64,000 bases of DNA from JBAYIE01 sp041665785 (GTDB taxonomy: Bacteria > Bacteroidota > Bacteroidia > UKL13-3), in the NCBI GenBank assembly GCA_041665785.1, contig JBAYIE010000016.1, forward strand, positions 1-64,000. Direction: 5' to 3'. The first letter of the stretch is position 1. Each line of letters begins with the position of its first letter. The notes under the pieces are model-generated. The model saw nothing but the letters and a program-made list of their open reading frames with translations. It was not told where the DNA came from and ran no database searches. Shown here piece by piece: positions 16,204 through 25,101 of this stretch. The translations under genes were made by a program, and so were the position numbers.

Positions 16204-17028
16204 ATGTCGAAAGGAATTTTACACGGAAAAAAAGGAATCATCTTTGGTGCACTTAACGATAAATCTATTGCCTGGAAAGTGGCTTTGGCTGCTCATGCCG
16301 AGGGCGCTCAGTTTGTATTAACCAATGCTCCCATAGCCATGCGCATGGGCGAAATCAATAACCTGGCCGCAGAATGTAACAACGCTCAAATCATTCCATG
16401 CGATGTGAGTAAAGATGAAGACATGTTGAATCTGATTACCAAATCTACTGAAATACTGGGTGGTAAATTGGACTTTGTATTGCATTCTGTAGGCATGAGT
16501 CTCAATATCCGTAAAGGAAAAGATTATACCGATCTGGATTATAAATTCATGCACGAGACCCTGGATATTTCTTCTATCTCCTTCCACCGCATGATGTCTC
16601 AATTGTGGAAACAGGATGCCATGAACGAATGGGGTTCCATAGTGGCGTTGACCTATATCGGGGCTCAGCGCATATTTCCGGATTACCACGAAATGGGCGA
16701 CGCTAAATCTTTACTCGAGAGTTTTGCCAGAGGATTTGGCTATCGTTTTGGAAAAGAAAAGAAAGTGCGTGTAAATACTATTTCACAAAGTCCGACAATG
16801 ACTACTGCCGGATCCGGAGTTAAAGGATTTGGCGATTTTTATGATTATGCAGGAGCTTTGTCGCCTTTAGGTAATGCATCAGCCAGCGATTGTGCCGCTT
16901 ATTGCATTTCTCTTTTCAGCGATTATACCCGTATGGTAACCATGCAAAACCTCTTTCACGATGGAGGATTCAGCCATACCGGATTCAGTCACGATGTATT
17001 TAAACTGATAGAAAAGAGAGGCGAGTAA
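16204..17028 (+). CDS. fabI: Enoyl-[acyl-carrier-protein] reductase FabI
   Basis: A 274-residue short-chain dehydrogenase of the FabI subgroup, which reduces trans-2-enoyl-ACP with NADH in the last step of each fatty acid elongation cycle. Seen are the divergent nucleotide motif KGIIFGALNDKSIAWKVA, the HSVGMS strand, and the FabI active site YIGAQRIFPDYHEMGDAK, that is Y-x6-K with the second conserved tyrosine upstream. A DUF1801 gene follows after 16 bp. Confidence 0.95.
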   Translation: MSKGILHGKKGIIFGALNDKSIAWKVALAAHAEGAQFVLTNAPIAMRMGEINNLAAECNNAQIIPCDVSKDEDMLNLITKSTEILGGKLDFVLHSVGMSLNIRKGKDYTDLDYKFMHETLDISSISFHRMMSQLWKQDAMNEWGSIVALTYIGAQRIFPDYHEMGDAKSLLESFARGFGYRFGKEKKVRVNTISQSPTMTTAGSGVKGFGDFYDYAGALSPLGNASASDCAAYCISLFSDYTRMVTMQNLFHDGGFSHTGFSHDVFKLIEKRGE

Positions 17029-17044
17029 ATAATGTTGGAGCAAT

Positions 17045-17398
17045 ATGGATCCAAAGATTACTGCATTTCTGAATAAACTACCCGGCGAAAAATTAAGCAT
17101 TGCAGCTGCATTGAGGGATCTGTTTCTGGAATACTGCCCGCCTCTTTCCGAATCTATCAAATGGAACAATCTTACCTTTTCACAGGGTAAAGATTATCTT
17201 GTTTTTATTTATACCTACAAAACCACTCCTTATCTCAATCTCGGTTTTCTAAAAGCTACTTCACTGAAAGATCCGGATCAGCTGTTTAAGGGAACCGGTG
17301 CAGGAATGCGACATATTAAGATTCACAACATCCATGCTATTCCTGAAAAACAAGTGCGCAAATGGATTAAAGAATCGATGGCGTTGAGTAAAAAATAG
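17045..17398 (+). CDS. DUF1801 (YdhG-like) protein
   Basis: A 117-residue cytoplasmic protein with the DUF1801 pattern: LRDLFLEYCPPLSESIKWNN at the start, GKDYLVFIYTYK in the middle, a hydrophobic LNLGFL strand and the closing GTGAGMRHIKI. The fold is a small iron-chaperone-like alpha/beta domain with no settled biochemical role. Separated from fabI by 16 bp and probably co-transcribed. Confidence 0.8.
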   Translation: MDPKITAFLNKLPGEKLSIAAALRDLFLEYCPPLSESIKWNNLTFSQGKDYLVFIYTYKTTPYLNLGFLKATSLKDPDQLFKGTGAGMRHIKIHNIHAIPEKQVRKWIKESMALSKK

Positions 17399-17454
17399 AG
17401 CTGTTACCTTTTGAATTTTCGTATTTCTCAATTAATTCCACATTTTTGCACCCA

Positions 17455-18261
17455 ATGGCATTTAGAGACGTGGGATCAAAAATCATCATAAAAACAGAAG
17501 CGCAGATTGATGGAATTCGGAAGAGTTCACAATTGGCAGGCAATACACTGAAGGCTGTTGCACCTTATGTGAAAGCAGGAGTTACAACCGAGTACCTCAA
17601 TAAAATTTGCGCTGATTATATACGCGACCATAAAGCCAGGGCAGCCACATTGGGTTATAACGGGTATCCGAAAGAAAGTTGCATTTCGGTGAACGATGTT
17701 ATATGTCATGGCATTCCCGGTAAGCTGGAGTTGCGTGATGGGGATATTGTAAATATCGATGTCACCACAATACTCGATGGTTTTTTTGGTGATACCAGCA
17801 CCATGTTTATGGTTGGTGAAGTAACGGAACATGCCCGGCAATTGATAGATGTAACCCGGACCTGCCTTAATCTTGGAATTGCACAATGCCTGCCCGGAAA
17901 GCACGTGGGCGACATCGGATACGAAATAAACAAATATGCGACCTCATTTGGTTATGGTGTAGTGTATGAGTTTTGTGGACACGGAGTTGGATTGAAATTC
18001 CACGAAGAACCGGAAATTTGCCATGTTGATGAAAAAGGACGAGGTGCTATATTTCAACCGGGAATGATCTTTACCATCGAACCTATGATCAATGCCGGTA
18101 AAGCAAGGGCACGGATAGATAAAAAAGACCATTGGACCGCACGTACCATTGATGGGAAATTATCGGCACAGTTCGAACATACCATTCTGGTTACTTCCAC
18201 CATTCCGGAAGTTCTGACAGATGCGGATCATGTTTATCCCAAACCTGAAAAAACGTTTTGA
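17455..18261 (+). CDS. map: Methionine aminopeptidase, type I
   Basis: A 268-residue pita-bread metallopeptidase that removes the initiator methionine. Metal ligands lie in NIDVTTILDGFFGDTS (two aspartates), GHGVGLKFHEEP (His), FTIEPM (Glu) and QFEHTILVT (Glu). I chose ATG 17455 rather than the in-frame TTG 9 nt upstream because TTTTTGC there looks like a weak -7 box (CATTTTTG, 17441-17448), which would place the TTG before the transcript start. The convergent dapD stop abuts its stop. Confidence 0.93.
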   Translation: MAFRDVGSKIIIKTEAQIDGIRKSSQLAGNTLKAVAPYVKAGVTTEYLNKICADYIRDHKARAATLGYNGYPKESCISVNDVICHGIPGKLELRDGDIVNIDVTTILDGFFGDTSTMFMVGEVTEHARQLIDVTRTCLNLGIAQCLPGKHVGDIGYEINKYATSFGYGVVYEFCGHGVGLKFHEEPEICHVDEKGRGAIFQPGMIFTIEPMINAGKARARIDKKDHWTARTIDGKLSAQFEHTILVTSTIPEVLTDADHVYPKPEKTF

Positions 18262-19074
18262 TTAAACGGCTACGCTATAATCGCGTAAGGCATCATTTAA
18301 AGAAGTTTTTGTGTCGGTAGATGCTTTTCGTTTTCCGATGATCAAGGCACAGGGAACCTGAAATTCTCCTGCAGCAAATTTCTTGGTATACGAACCGGGG
18401 ATCACCACTGATCGTGATGGTACCACGCCTTTATATTCAACCGGAGAGTCTCCGCTTACATCAATTATTTTGGTCGACTGTGTGATGGTAACCCCTGCAC
18501 CCAGCACAGCTTCCTTTTCTATACGTACACCTTCCACAACAATACAACGCGAACCGATAAAGCAATCGTCTTCGATTATAACGGGTGCAGCCTGAACAGG
18601 TTCCAGCACGCCTCCAATTCCAACTCCACCACTCAAATGAACCCGCTTACCAATTTGAGCACAACTACCAACAGTTGCCCAGGTATCTACCATGGTTCCT
18701 TCATCCACATAAGCGCCGATATTCACATAGCTTGGCATCAAAATAACACCGCGTTGCAAGAATGCACCATATCGTGCTACAGCGTGAGGTACTACACGAA
18801 CGCCCAACTTTTCGTAGCCGGTTTTGAGTTTCATTTTATCGTAGAATTCCATCGGACCGGCATGCAATGTTTCCATGTGCTGAATCGGGAAATAAAGAAT
18901 CACTGCTTTCTTCACCCACTCGTTTACCTGCCATCCGTCTTCGGTTGGTTCTGCTGTGCGCAGTTTGCCCTGATCCAGTAATTCAATAACTTCCTGAATG
19001 CGGGCACTGTAATTTGGATCTTTTAATAATGTACGATCCGACCAGATTTCTTCGATATAAGCTTTTAATTCCAT
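18262..19074 (-). CDS. dapD: Tetrahydrodipicolinate N-succinyltransferase DapD
   Basis: A 270-residue left-handed beta-helix acyltransferase of the succinylase branch of lysine/diaminopimelate synthesis. An N-terminal helical domain (about 1-90) precedes hexapeptide turns including GAYVDEGTMVDTWATVGS, VHLSGGVGIGGV and IEDDCFIGSRCIVVEGV. Length and motif order fit DapD rather than other hexapeptide transferases. No other lysine genes are adjacent. Confidence 0.95.
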   Translation of the reverse strand: MELKAYIEEIWSDRTLLKDPNYSARIQEVIELLDQGKLRTAEPTEDGWQVNEWVKKAVILYFPIQHMETLHAGPMEFYDKMKLKTGYEKLGVRVVPHAVARYGAFLQRGVILMPSYVNIGAYVDEGTMVDTWATVGSCAQIGKRVHLSGGVGIGGVLEPVQAAPVIIEDDCFIGSRCIVVEGVRIEKEAVLGAGVTITQSTKIIDVSGDSPVEYKGVVPSRSVVIPGSYTKKFAAGEFQVPCALIIGKRKASTDTKTSLNDALRDYSVAV

Positions 19075-19120
19075 GGTATTTTTGCTGCTGCGAACTTACA
19101 TCGGCAGTTTGATTGAAACA

Positions 19121-19153
19121 AAAAAAAGCCGGCACAAATGTGCCGGCTTTTTT
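19121..19153 (-). terminator. Rho-independent terminator
   Basis: Stem GCCGGCA/TGCCGGC with loop CAAATG, flanked by A7 on one side and T7 on the other, so it can work both ways. On the minus strand it lies 20 bp after the stop of the T9SS cargo gene at 19173. Confidence 0.88.
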
Positions 19154-19172
19154 CAAATGGAACCAATTCCAA

Positions 19173-21401
19173 TTAATGAGCTACAACAAATTTCAGGGTT
19201 GAATTACCTTCTGAAGTTTTAATGTTTACGAAGTAGATACCAGATTTCAGGTCAGAAGCATCGAATGCCACAGAGTGGTTTCCGGCTGCGTATCCGCCTT
19301 CTTTAACGGTCATTACTGATTTACCCAAAATGTCCAATACTTCTATGGTTACATTTTTATCGGTATTGTTAAGGTTAAAGTCAACCACAGTAATACCGTT
19401 GGTTGGGTTAGGGAATACTTTGCTGATGCTGATATTGCTGTTGTTTTCAATAACGCCGGTGTTGAACAAACCGTTTTCATCATCGCGGTCATCGGTAGCA
19501 TTCAGAATGAAACGTTTGTTTACATCATTATCATAATAAGATACAAATGCAACGATATAAGTATTTGAAGGTTTGTTGATACCTAAACCATTATTGGTAT
19601 TTTGCAGATTGCTTACTTTTCTCAACTCCGAAGGCAATACGGTATAGTCTACACTAGTTTCGGTAGGCATCTGATACGTATAGTTCTGGGTATAAGTAGC
19701 ATCTTTGGTTGGAGCGGTAATTACACCGGCTGTTCCCCATGCGGTTGAAGGAATTGCACGTACAGCATGATCATGGAAATAACCAACCATATAACCAGGT
19801 TCGTTGTACAACGGATGGTTTGATCCACCTGCTGCTGCATCATCTTTAGAATAGTAGTTGTGTTGAGTCCAGGTAGTACTGGTAGATCCTGTATATGGTC
19901 CACGGCATTTATCTTCTACAATCATGGTATGGATTCGCAGATCCCCAGGCATTCCATGATCCACAAATTTAACTTCTACAGTGTAATTCAATTGACCGCT
20001 GGAAGCATTGTAGGTTTTGTTTTTGATAGAAATATTCAATGGAGTTACATCGTTCATTTTCTCAGCAACTTTTGTTGTCCAAACGTTACGACTCATACCA
20101 ATGGTAGTTTGGTCGTTGAATTTGGTACGATCAATCCATGCAGTAGGATAACCGGTTGCATAGGTTGAATTGAGGGTGTTGCTTTCGGTATGTGCCAAAC
20201 CATCTGAATTGTGATGAATAACAGCAGTAAATTTACCGGCGTATGTTGGATTTTCTTCCATTTCGCGCACTACACGGTGTCCGTCAGGGCAATATCCGCA
20301 CCAGCCTCCTGAACCTTCTTCAAACATCACTTTCTTGGTTCCTGATAATCCTTCGTTCACGAAGAAAGTAAATGTTACGGTATCAGAGAATACACCCAAG
20401 GTATTGATATTCGACAACCAGGCTTTAACTGTTTTGTTGGTTCCTGCATCAGCTGAAACCGGCACAAAATTGGTTGAACTGGCTATTTCACCTGATCCAC
20501 CTGATTTTGTAATAGTAAGTCCGCTTACATTATTTGTTACAGTTGCACCACCATTTACAGAATAATTAATGGTAGCTGCTGAGATATCCTGAGTTCCTAA
20601 ATTGAATGCACTCACTTTAATAGGCAAGCCTCCTGAAGTATTCAAGCTTACAAGACCGCCTGTAGCATTGGATAATTTAGCTTTGATGGCTTGTTGTGGG
20701 CCTTTGTAGAAAGTGTAAACATCTGACAAAGCTGGATCATGACTTCCGTTCTTTCCGCCAAACGGAAGATTCGGGCTTCCATCGATATGAACACCATCGT
20801 CCTGTGCAGCATTTTGGCAACCGATTGTTCCGGAGAATGTTCCGTAACCGTAGTTCTCTACGACATCGAATACGTTTCCGGACTCATACAAACGGATACC
20901 GAAATAGGTAACATTTGCATTGGTGGCAGATGGTGTGCTGGAAGTACGTGCGAGTCTCCATTGTACTACAAATACACGATTTGGCGCTGTACCATAAGTA
21001 AATGAACGGATATCGGACGGGTAAGTTGAATAATTATCGATTTTCAGATTATCCCAAAAACCAAAAATAGCCGACTTTGGAGCAGATGCACTCGGGAGAG
21101 CAACATTGTTCACATTATCGGTAGTTTGACTCACATCAAATGTGATGTATCCACTGGTACTTGCTTTGAACTGCGTTACAGCTGTACCAAAGAATGAAAA
21201 TGCAAATGGCAAAGTCTGAGCTGATGAAAGCACATTGGTTTGTGCACCTGCTGAACCTACAATAATGTTCGAAGCGCTGGTATTGCCAAAATTATATTCA
21301 GGTCCGACACCAGCGGTTTTGATGACGTAGTAATAGCTTTGTGCAAACGCACCTGCCGCAGTTAATCCTGCAATTGCAAGAGAGAGTAATTTTCTTTTCA
21401 T
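19173..21401 (-). CDS. T9SS-secreted Omp28-like protein with CxxC
   Basis: A 742-residue secreted protein. A signal peptide (1-20) is followed by a beta-rich adhesin-like half (about 21-350) and a thioredoxin-like Omp28-related region with the redox pair C368-G-Y-C371 in GWCGYCPDG. A further beta domain and a T9SS type A sorting domain end it (from about 660: ISKVFPNPTNG, TIEVLDILGKSV, SGIYFVNIKT). The sorting domain sends it through the outer membrane by type IX secretion. Redox activity is possible but not certain, because Omp28-like surface proteins are poorly characterised. Confidence 0.85.
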   Translation of the reverse strand: MKRKLLSLAIAGLTAAGAFAQSYYYVIKTAGVGPEYNFGNTSASNIIVGSAGAQTNVLSSAQTLPFAFSFFGTAVTQFKASTSGYITFDVSQTTDNVNNVALPSASAPKSAIFGFWDNLKIDNYSTYPSDIRSFTYGTAPNRVFVVQWRLARTSSTPSATNANVTYFGIRLYESGNVFDVVENYGYGTFSGTIGCQNAAQDDGVHIDGSPNLPFGGKNGSHDPALSDVYTFYKGPQQAIKAKLSNATGGLVSLNTSGGLPIKVSAFNLGTQDISAATINYSVNGGATVTNNVSGLTITKSGGSGEIASSTNFVPVSADAGTNKTVKAWLSNINTLGVFSDTVTFTFFVNEGLSGTKKVMFEEGSGGWCGYCPDGHRVVREMEENPTYAGKFTAVIHHNSDGLAHTESNTLNSTYATGYPTAWIDRTKFNDQTTIGMSRNVWTTKVAEKMNDVTPLNISIKNKTYNASSGQLNYTVEVKFVDHGMPGDLRIHTMIVEDKCRGPYTGSTSTTWTQHNYYSKDDAAAGGSNHPLYNEPGYMVGYFHDHAVRAIPSTAWGTAGVITAPTKDATYTQNYTYQMPTETSVDYTVLPSELRKVSNLQNTNNGLGINKPSNTYIVAFVSYYDNDVNKRFILNATDDRDDENGLFNTGVIENNSNISISKVFPNPTNGITVVDFNLNNTDKNVTIEVLDILGKSVMTVKEGGYAAGNHSVAFDASDLKSGIYFVNIKTSEGNSTLKFVVAH

Positions 21402-21555
21402 GATGAGTTGTTAGGTGTTTAGTTATAGTTAGTTATTGTTAAATTTTGTATGGTGAAGAGTTATCTTTGCTTATATACGTTGCATATTTAGAAATTTATT
21501 ACCTAAAAAGCAACTTAATATTCGGGCAAATCACTGTTTTTACATAAACGGATTC

Positions 21556-21563
21556 TATATTTG
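21556..21563 (+). promoter_or_regulatory. -7 promoter box TATATTTG
   Basis: Exact TAnnTTTG match 17 nt upstream of the ATG at 21581. Confidence 0.55.
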
Positions 21564-21580
21564 CATTTTATTTACCTCAT

Positions 21581-22264
21581 ATGAAAAGAATTGTACTTAC
21601 CATTTTCTTATCAGGACTGATCACATTGGCCATGGCCCAGTCCTTATCCATTTCCAACAAAAATGTAATGGTTGAGGGTCCAAATGCCGGTTATAAAGAT
21701 GCTGAATGTACCATTACAAATATCAGTTCGGATGCCGCCGACACAGCGTTTACCTGGACTATTCTGGAAATAAATACACCGGGAACCTGGGCTTTGAGTA
21801 TGTGCGACCCTAAAGATTGTTATATCGGACTGAATATTGGTATGAACCGTAGTTTTAACCTGAAACAAACCGGATCAGGTCCGATTAAGGCTACCTTCGA
21901 TTTTATGAGTACTCAGGGCAGCGGCAATATCAAAATGGTATTATCGAGCATAAAAACTCCTCAAAATGCTGATACACTGAATTTTACTGGTACTGCATGG
22001 ACAACCGGCCTGGCAGAAACCAAACGTAAACAACCCCTCTCCTTCTATCCAAATCCTGTTAAAGATCAAATGAACATTCAGTTTCACTCGAAAGGAATGG
22101 TACATATAGATATTTTTAATGTATTGGGAGAAAAAGTAAAATCATTCAGTCACGAAGCCACTAAACCTACCATTTCAGTAGCTGACTTGCAGAATGGTAT
22201 GTATTTCATCTCCGTTCTTGAAAACAACACATTGTACACCAGGTCGTTTACAAAAGTTAATTGA
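21581..22264 (+). CDS. Small T9SS-sorted secreted protein
   Basis: A 227-residue protein with a signal peptide (1-19, ending AMA-QS), one beta-sandwich-like domain (about 25-140) and a T9SS type A sorting domain (about 152-227: LSFYPNPVKDQMNI, HIDIFNVLGEKV, LQNGMYFISV). The N-terminal domain has three cysteines, two close together in MCDPKDC, that may form a disulfide; no named family is recognised. It faces away from the large Omp28-like cargo gene across a 179-bp spacer and has its own promoter box and terminator. Confidence 0.85.
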   Translation: MKRIVLTIFLSGLITLAMAQSLSISNKNVMVEGPNAGYKDAECTITNISSDAADTAFTWTILEINTPGTWALSMCDPKDCYIGLNIGMNRSFNLKQTGSGPIKATFDFMSTQGSGNIKMVLSSIKTPQNADTLNFTGTAWTTGLAETKRKQPLSFYPNPVKDQMNIQFHSKGMVHIDIFNVLGEKVKSFSHEATKPTISVADLQNGMYFISVLENNTLYTRSFTKVN

Positions 22265-22282
22265 TACAAACCTATATGCATC

Positions 22283-22316
22283 AAAAAAGGCTATTACATG
22301 TGTAATAGCCTTTTTT
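22283..22316 (+). terminator. Rho-independent terminator
   Basis: Stem GGCTATTACA/TGTAATAGCC, essentially loop-closing at the centre, with A6 before and T6 after. It lies 18 bp past the stop of the small T9SS cargo gene and also faces the end of the convergent lipoprotein gene. Confidence 0.88.
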
Positions 22317-22439
22317 GTTATATCAGAATCAATCGTCATTTGACAGATTGAATCAATCACTAACTCATGTCCAAATAACCCGAATCAAGTATTAGACCTT
22401 TGAGGTTAAATAATTTAAACACCTATTTATTTTTGCTTA

Positions 22440-23342
22440 TTAATAGGCAACAATGGCTGTTCTCAATGAGTCAGCATTATTACTCCAGTTTACTTTATAG
22501 CCGTATGGGCATCCAAAACTTACCGGCTCACCCTGTTCATCAACACCAAAGGTAACTTTTACTTCTTTCAGCATACCTTTATGGTTTTTGATTCCGGAGT
22601 AAGGACCTGTAGCACAATTTGTACGGAATATTATTGGTTCAATTACCTGCGTCTGGAAAGAAACAGCCTTACGGGTAAAACCCCATTCTATAACTCCATC
22701 CACACCGTTTAAACTGGTATCTCCTAAAGTTGTAATGGTATTAAAACCTGCTCCGATATTGAATGTTCTTTTGCGGTTAATATTCCAGATTCTCTCATCA
22801 CCGGAATTATCAAAAATCATGGTGCCTGTTCCCCAGAATTTATGTACCACTTCGTTGCTCACAAAAATCTTTCCACCACTCACATTGCGTACATAATAAA
22901 CACCGGAATATTCCAGCGAATTACCGGTAATTTTATGGGTTATGGTAACTCTTGTACTGGTAATTTGAATCACCGAAGCCGAATCCGACCACTTCTCTCC
23001 TTCAATCAATTCTATAATAACGGTTCCTTTCCGGGTTCTGCTTCCACTGGCATTATCACCGTTATAATTGATAATAATGCGCTTGAGGTTGATGAAATCC
23101 GAATCGTTTACAGTGGCTCCGCTGATTGGGTAAACCTTACCCAGCGAAGAATTCTCCATTACCGTTGTTATATCATCCAGCAAAGCCTCAGAGGCTGTAT
23201 GCAACAAGTTTTCGTCGGATGAGAATTGCGTGAAATCAGTTCCCAGATTGGAAGGATCGCCTCCTGTGCTTTTCTTGCATGAGGTATGAATAAGCACTCC
23301 AAAAAAAAGCGTTACGATAAATACGGATGTAATTTTTTTCAT
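22440..23342 (-). CDS. Predicted lipoprotein, unknown function
   Basis: A 300-residue exported protein with a lipoprotein signal ending HTSC22. The mature part is beta-rich and Gly/Ser/Asn-rich, with long alternating strands (KRIIINYNG, GTVIIELIEG, TRVTITHKITGN) and a late pair of cysteines (RTNCATG, SFGCPYG). I recognise no named family; such proteins are common as surface lipoproteins in this phylum. The gene is monocistronic; the aminotransferase gene upstream on the same strand ends 40 bp away. Confidence 0.75.
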   Translation of the reverse strand: MKKITSVFIVTLFFGVLIHTSCKKSTGGDPSNLGTDFTQFSSDENLLHTASEALLDDITTVMENSSLGKVYPISGATVNDSDFINLKRIIINYNGDNASGSRTRKGTVIIELIEGEKWSDSASVIQITSTRVTITHKITGNSLEYSGVYYVRNVSGGKIFVSNEVVHKFWGTGTMIFDNSGDERIWNINRKRTFNIGAGFNTITTLGDTSLNGVDGVIEWGFTRKAVSFQTQVIEPIIFRTNCATGPYSGIKNHKGMLKEVKVTFGVDEQGEPVSFGCPYGYKVNWSNNADSLRTAIVAY

Positions 23343-23382
23343 ATCAGGTTTAAGTCAGTATGAGGGAGTTATTATTCCCTCA

Positions 23383-24585
23383 TCAGGATTTATAGGAATC
23401 AAATTTAAAGCAATTTTTCAATATTATTTCACACGCTTTTTCAATTTCTTCATCAGTTATGATCAGAGGCGGTGCAATGCGCATCTTTTGAGGTGCAAAC
23501 AGGAACCAATCAGTAATTAATCCATCGGCAATGCAGCCGTCGATAATGGCTTTGTTGATTTCAAAATTGCTGAATTCAAGCGCCAGCATCAAGCCTTTGC
23601 CGCTGATACTTTTAATCAGGGGGTGACTGAGCCTCTTACGAAACAGGTTTTCTTTTGCCGGAATGGAGACCATCAGATTAGCAGACAATAACTCATTTAA
23701 AGCAGCCAATGCTGCAGCGCAAACAACCGGATGACCACCGAAAGTGGTGATATGCCCCAAAATCGGATCACCTGCCATTGCAGCCATCCTTTCGTTACTG
23801 CTAATAAACGCACCTATCGGCATTCCTCCTCCAAGAGCTTTGCCCAACAACAAAATATCTGGTACAAGACCATATTGCTCAAATGCGAACAAACTACCCG
23901 TACGCCCCATGCCGCACTGAATTTCATCCAGTATAAGCAAGGCACCTGTTTCATAGCATCGTTTTCGAATGGCTTCCAGGTAACCCGGATCCGGTGTTGC
24001 ATATCCGCTCTCTCCACGCACAGTCTCCAATATAACACAGGCTGTTTGTGTGGTAATTTCAGAGATCGCTTCAAATTGATTGTAGGGCAAGAACCGAACA
24101 CCGGGCAACAAAGGCCGGTATGCATTCTTAAAATACTCATCGCTGTTTAAACTCAAAGCACCGTGTGTACTTCCATGATAGGCCTTTTCAAATGCAATGA
24201 TTTCACTTCTGCCGGTAATCCGCTTGGCCAGTTTCAAAGCCCCTTCGGTTGCTTCCGAACCCGAATTGACAAAATATACGCAATTCAGGTTCTCTGGCAG
24301 CAGTGCAGCCAACTGTCGGGCTAATCTTACCTGAGGCGATTGTACGAATTCGCCATACACCATCACATGCATATACTGATCGGCCTGATTTTTTATGGCT
24401 TCAATCACAGCTTTGTTTCCATGCCCCAGATTGCTTACGGCTATACCGGAAATAAGGTCGAGGTATGCTTTACCATGAGCATCATAGAGATAACATCCTT
24501 CAGCACGTTCAATTTCAATTAAGAGTGGAAATGCTGTTGTTTGTGCCTGATAGCGTAAAAAGAGTTGTTTTTGAGAAATATGCAT
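23383..24585 (-). CDS. Class III PLP aminotransferase (ArgD/OAT-like)
   Basis: A 400-residue fold-type I aminotransferase. Visible are YLDLISGIAVSNLGH (about 41-55), NSGSEATEGALKLA (PLP phosphate), FEKAYHGSTHGALSL, ILDEIQCGMGRTG (aspartate to the pyridine nitrogen) and the PLP lysine in LLLGKALGGGMPIG, then TTFGGHPV. The pattern fits acetylornithine, ornithine or 4-aminobutyrate aminotransferases. No arginine or lysine genes adjoin, so the substrate is undecided. Confidence 0.88.
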   Translation of the reverse strand: MHISQKQLFLRYQAQTTAFPLLIEIERAEGCYLYDAHGKAYLDLISGIAVSNLGHGNKAVIEAIKNQADQYMHVMVYGEFVQSPQVRLARQLAALLPENLNCVYFVNSGSEATEGALKLAKRITGRSEIIAFEKAYHGSTHGALSLNSDEYFKNAYRPLLPGVRFLPYNQFEAISEITTQTACVILETVRGESGYATPDPGYLEAIRKRCYETGALLILDEIQCGMGRTGSLFAFEQYGLVPDILLLGKALGGGMPIGAFISSNERMAAMAGDPILGHITTFGGHPVVCAAALAALNELLSANLMVSIPAKENLFRKRLSHPLIKSISGKGLMLALEFSNFEINKAIIDGCIADGLITDWFLFAPQKMRIAPPLIITDEEIEKACEIILKNCFKFDSYKS

Positions 24586-24642
24586 CCCGTCAAATATCGC
24601 ATTTAGCCTAAAATTTTAAGTAATATTGTTTCTTCAATTCTT

Positions 24643-25065
24643 ATGTCGCGTACACCACTCCAACTCCCCGATGCCTTTCAGTTCAACATAAACATTGCTG
24701 TACGCATCACCGATATCAACTACGGCAATCATTTAGGCAACGACAAATACCTGGCTTATATGCAGGAAGCCCGTGTTTGCTTTTTTGCCCAATGGGGATA
24801 TACCGAGATGGATATTGAAGGTATCTCAGTTATCATGGGCGATTCTGTTTTGGTATATAAGCAAGAGGCTTATTATGGCGATATTTTAACCTTCGAAATT
24901 GCAGCAGGAGGTTTTGGTAAGAGTAGTTTTGATCTGTTTTACCGTATTACACATAGCGAAACCGGAACCCTGATTTGTGAAGCCAAAACCGGGATGGTTT
25001 GCTACGACTATGCAACACATAAAACAAAAGAGGTACCCGAAAAATTCAGCGCCTTGTTTACATAA
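24643..25065 (+). CDS. Hotdog-fold acyl-CoA thioesterase (YbgC/4HBT-like)
   Basis: A 140-residue hotdog protein. ITDINYGNHLGNDKYLAYMQEARV holds the D-x-x-x-H-x-x region in which the acidic residue and the following N/H build the 4HBT active site; KQEAYYGDILTFEI and SFDLFYRITH form the central strands. It likely hydrolyses acyl-CoA thioesters in the cytoplasm. It lies 36 bp before rnr on the same strand. Confidence 0.85.
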   Translation: MSRTPLQLPDAFQFNINIAVRITDINYGNHLGNDKYLAYMQEARVCFFAQWGYTEMDIEGISVIMGDSVLVYKQEAYYGDILTFEIAAGGFGKSSFDLFYRITHSETGTLICEAKTGMVCYDYATHKTKEVPEKFSALFT

Positions 25066-25101
25066 TTCCTTGTATCTTTTAGCCTTCAAACGCATTATTC
25101 C

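Noticed and set aside
22428..22435. Plus-strand TATTTTTG box facing the lipoprotein gene antisense
   Set aside because: No plus-strand gene follows; such 6-of-8 patterned matches are expected by chance dozens of times in 64 kb.
23383..24585. Calling the class III aminotransferase argD
   Set aside because: Motifs are shared by several class III enzymes and no arginine genes are near.
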